A model generated the notes under the pieces. That model made no database searches, had not been told where the DNA came from, and saw nothing but the letters and a program-made list of their open reading frames with translations. A stretch of 64,000 bases of DNA from Plazaster borealis (Eukaryota; Echinodermata; Asteroidea; Forcipulatida; Labidiasteridae), in NCBI GenBank assembly GCA_021014325.1, contig CM037472.1, forward strand, positions 30,962,234 through 31,026,233, written 5' to 3'. The translations under genes were made by a program, and so were the position numbers. Positions 63,955-64,000 of this stretch are shown here, in pieces. How positions within the stretch are numbered: position 1 is the stretch's first letter; each line of letters opens with the position of its first letter.

Positions 63955-64000
63955 CGCCCAATTTCAAAGAGCTGCTTATAAGCAGAAAATATTGCTTTTT
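63955..64000 (+). mobile_element. Family A element, cut by the window end
   Basis: GCGCCCAATTTCAAAGAGCT followed by GCTTATAAGCAGAAAATATT is the left end of a family A copy. The rest lies outside the window. Confidence 0.6.

Overview
The window is animal nuclear DNA, AT-rich, with intron-split genes, GT-AG splice sites and a dense load of short foldback elements and tRNA-derived SINEs. The one gene I can name, a ZNF106 homologue, together with the repeat style fits a marine deuterostome invertebrate. An echinoderm, perhaps a sea star, is my best guess. That placement is inference and was not checked by any search.

Layout. Bases 1-113 may hold the last codons of a plus-strand gene ending in a His-rich tail. 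From 114 to about 5.9 kb the plus strand is T-rich and without convincing exons. At 5.94-6.5 kb lies a GC-rich minisatellite. From 6.7 to 17.8 kb the plus strand turns A-rich, with almost no foldback elements and one good candidate minus-strand exon (17085-17185), so a minus-strand transcription unit is possible here. From 18.2 to 23.1 kb there is a CpG-bearing, promoter-like stretch followed by a cluster of inverted-repeat elements.

The core is a plus-strand gene from 24648 to at least 50266. I could assemble 16 coding exons, all with GT-AG introns and consistent phase, giving a 2259-residue ZNF106-type protein: two N-terminal U1-like zinc fingers, a long disordered Ser/Thr/Lys-rich middle with many SUMO-type motifs, a conserved short block and coiled coil, a lineage-specific repeat domain, seven WD40 repeats and two C-terminal C2H2 fingers. 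Its introns are packed with TTAA-flanked foldback elements, often inserted into one another. Candidate poly(A) signals lie at 51750, 53914 and 54348.

Convergent to it, on the minus strand (58264 to 56435), is a two-exon gene for a protein of about 357 residues that I do not recognise, with a clear AATAAA. The remainder (58.3-64 kb) is repeat-rich DNA without a supported gene.

The most notable observations are: a set of distinct foldback families that all sit in TTAA target sites, suggesting piggyBac-type mobilisation; a small foldback element whose interior has expanded into a 22-bp minisatellite, with an unexpanded copy elsewhere in the window; and an in-frame array of seven VKVEP(I/T)D units plus about five long repeats inside the ZNF106 homologue.
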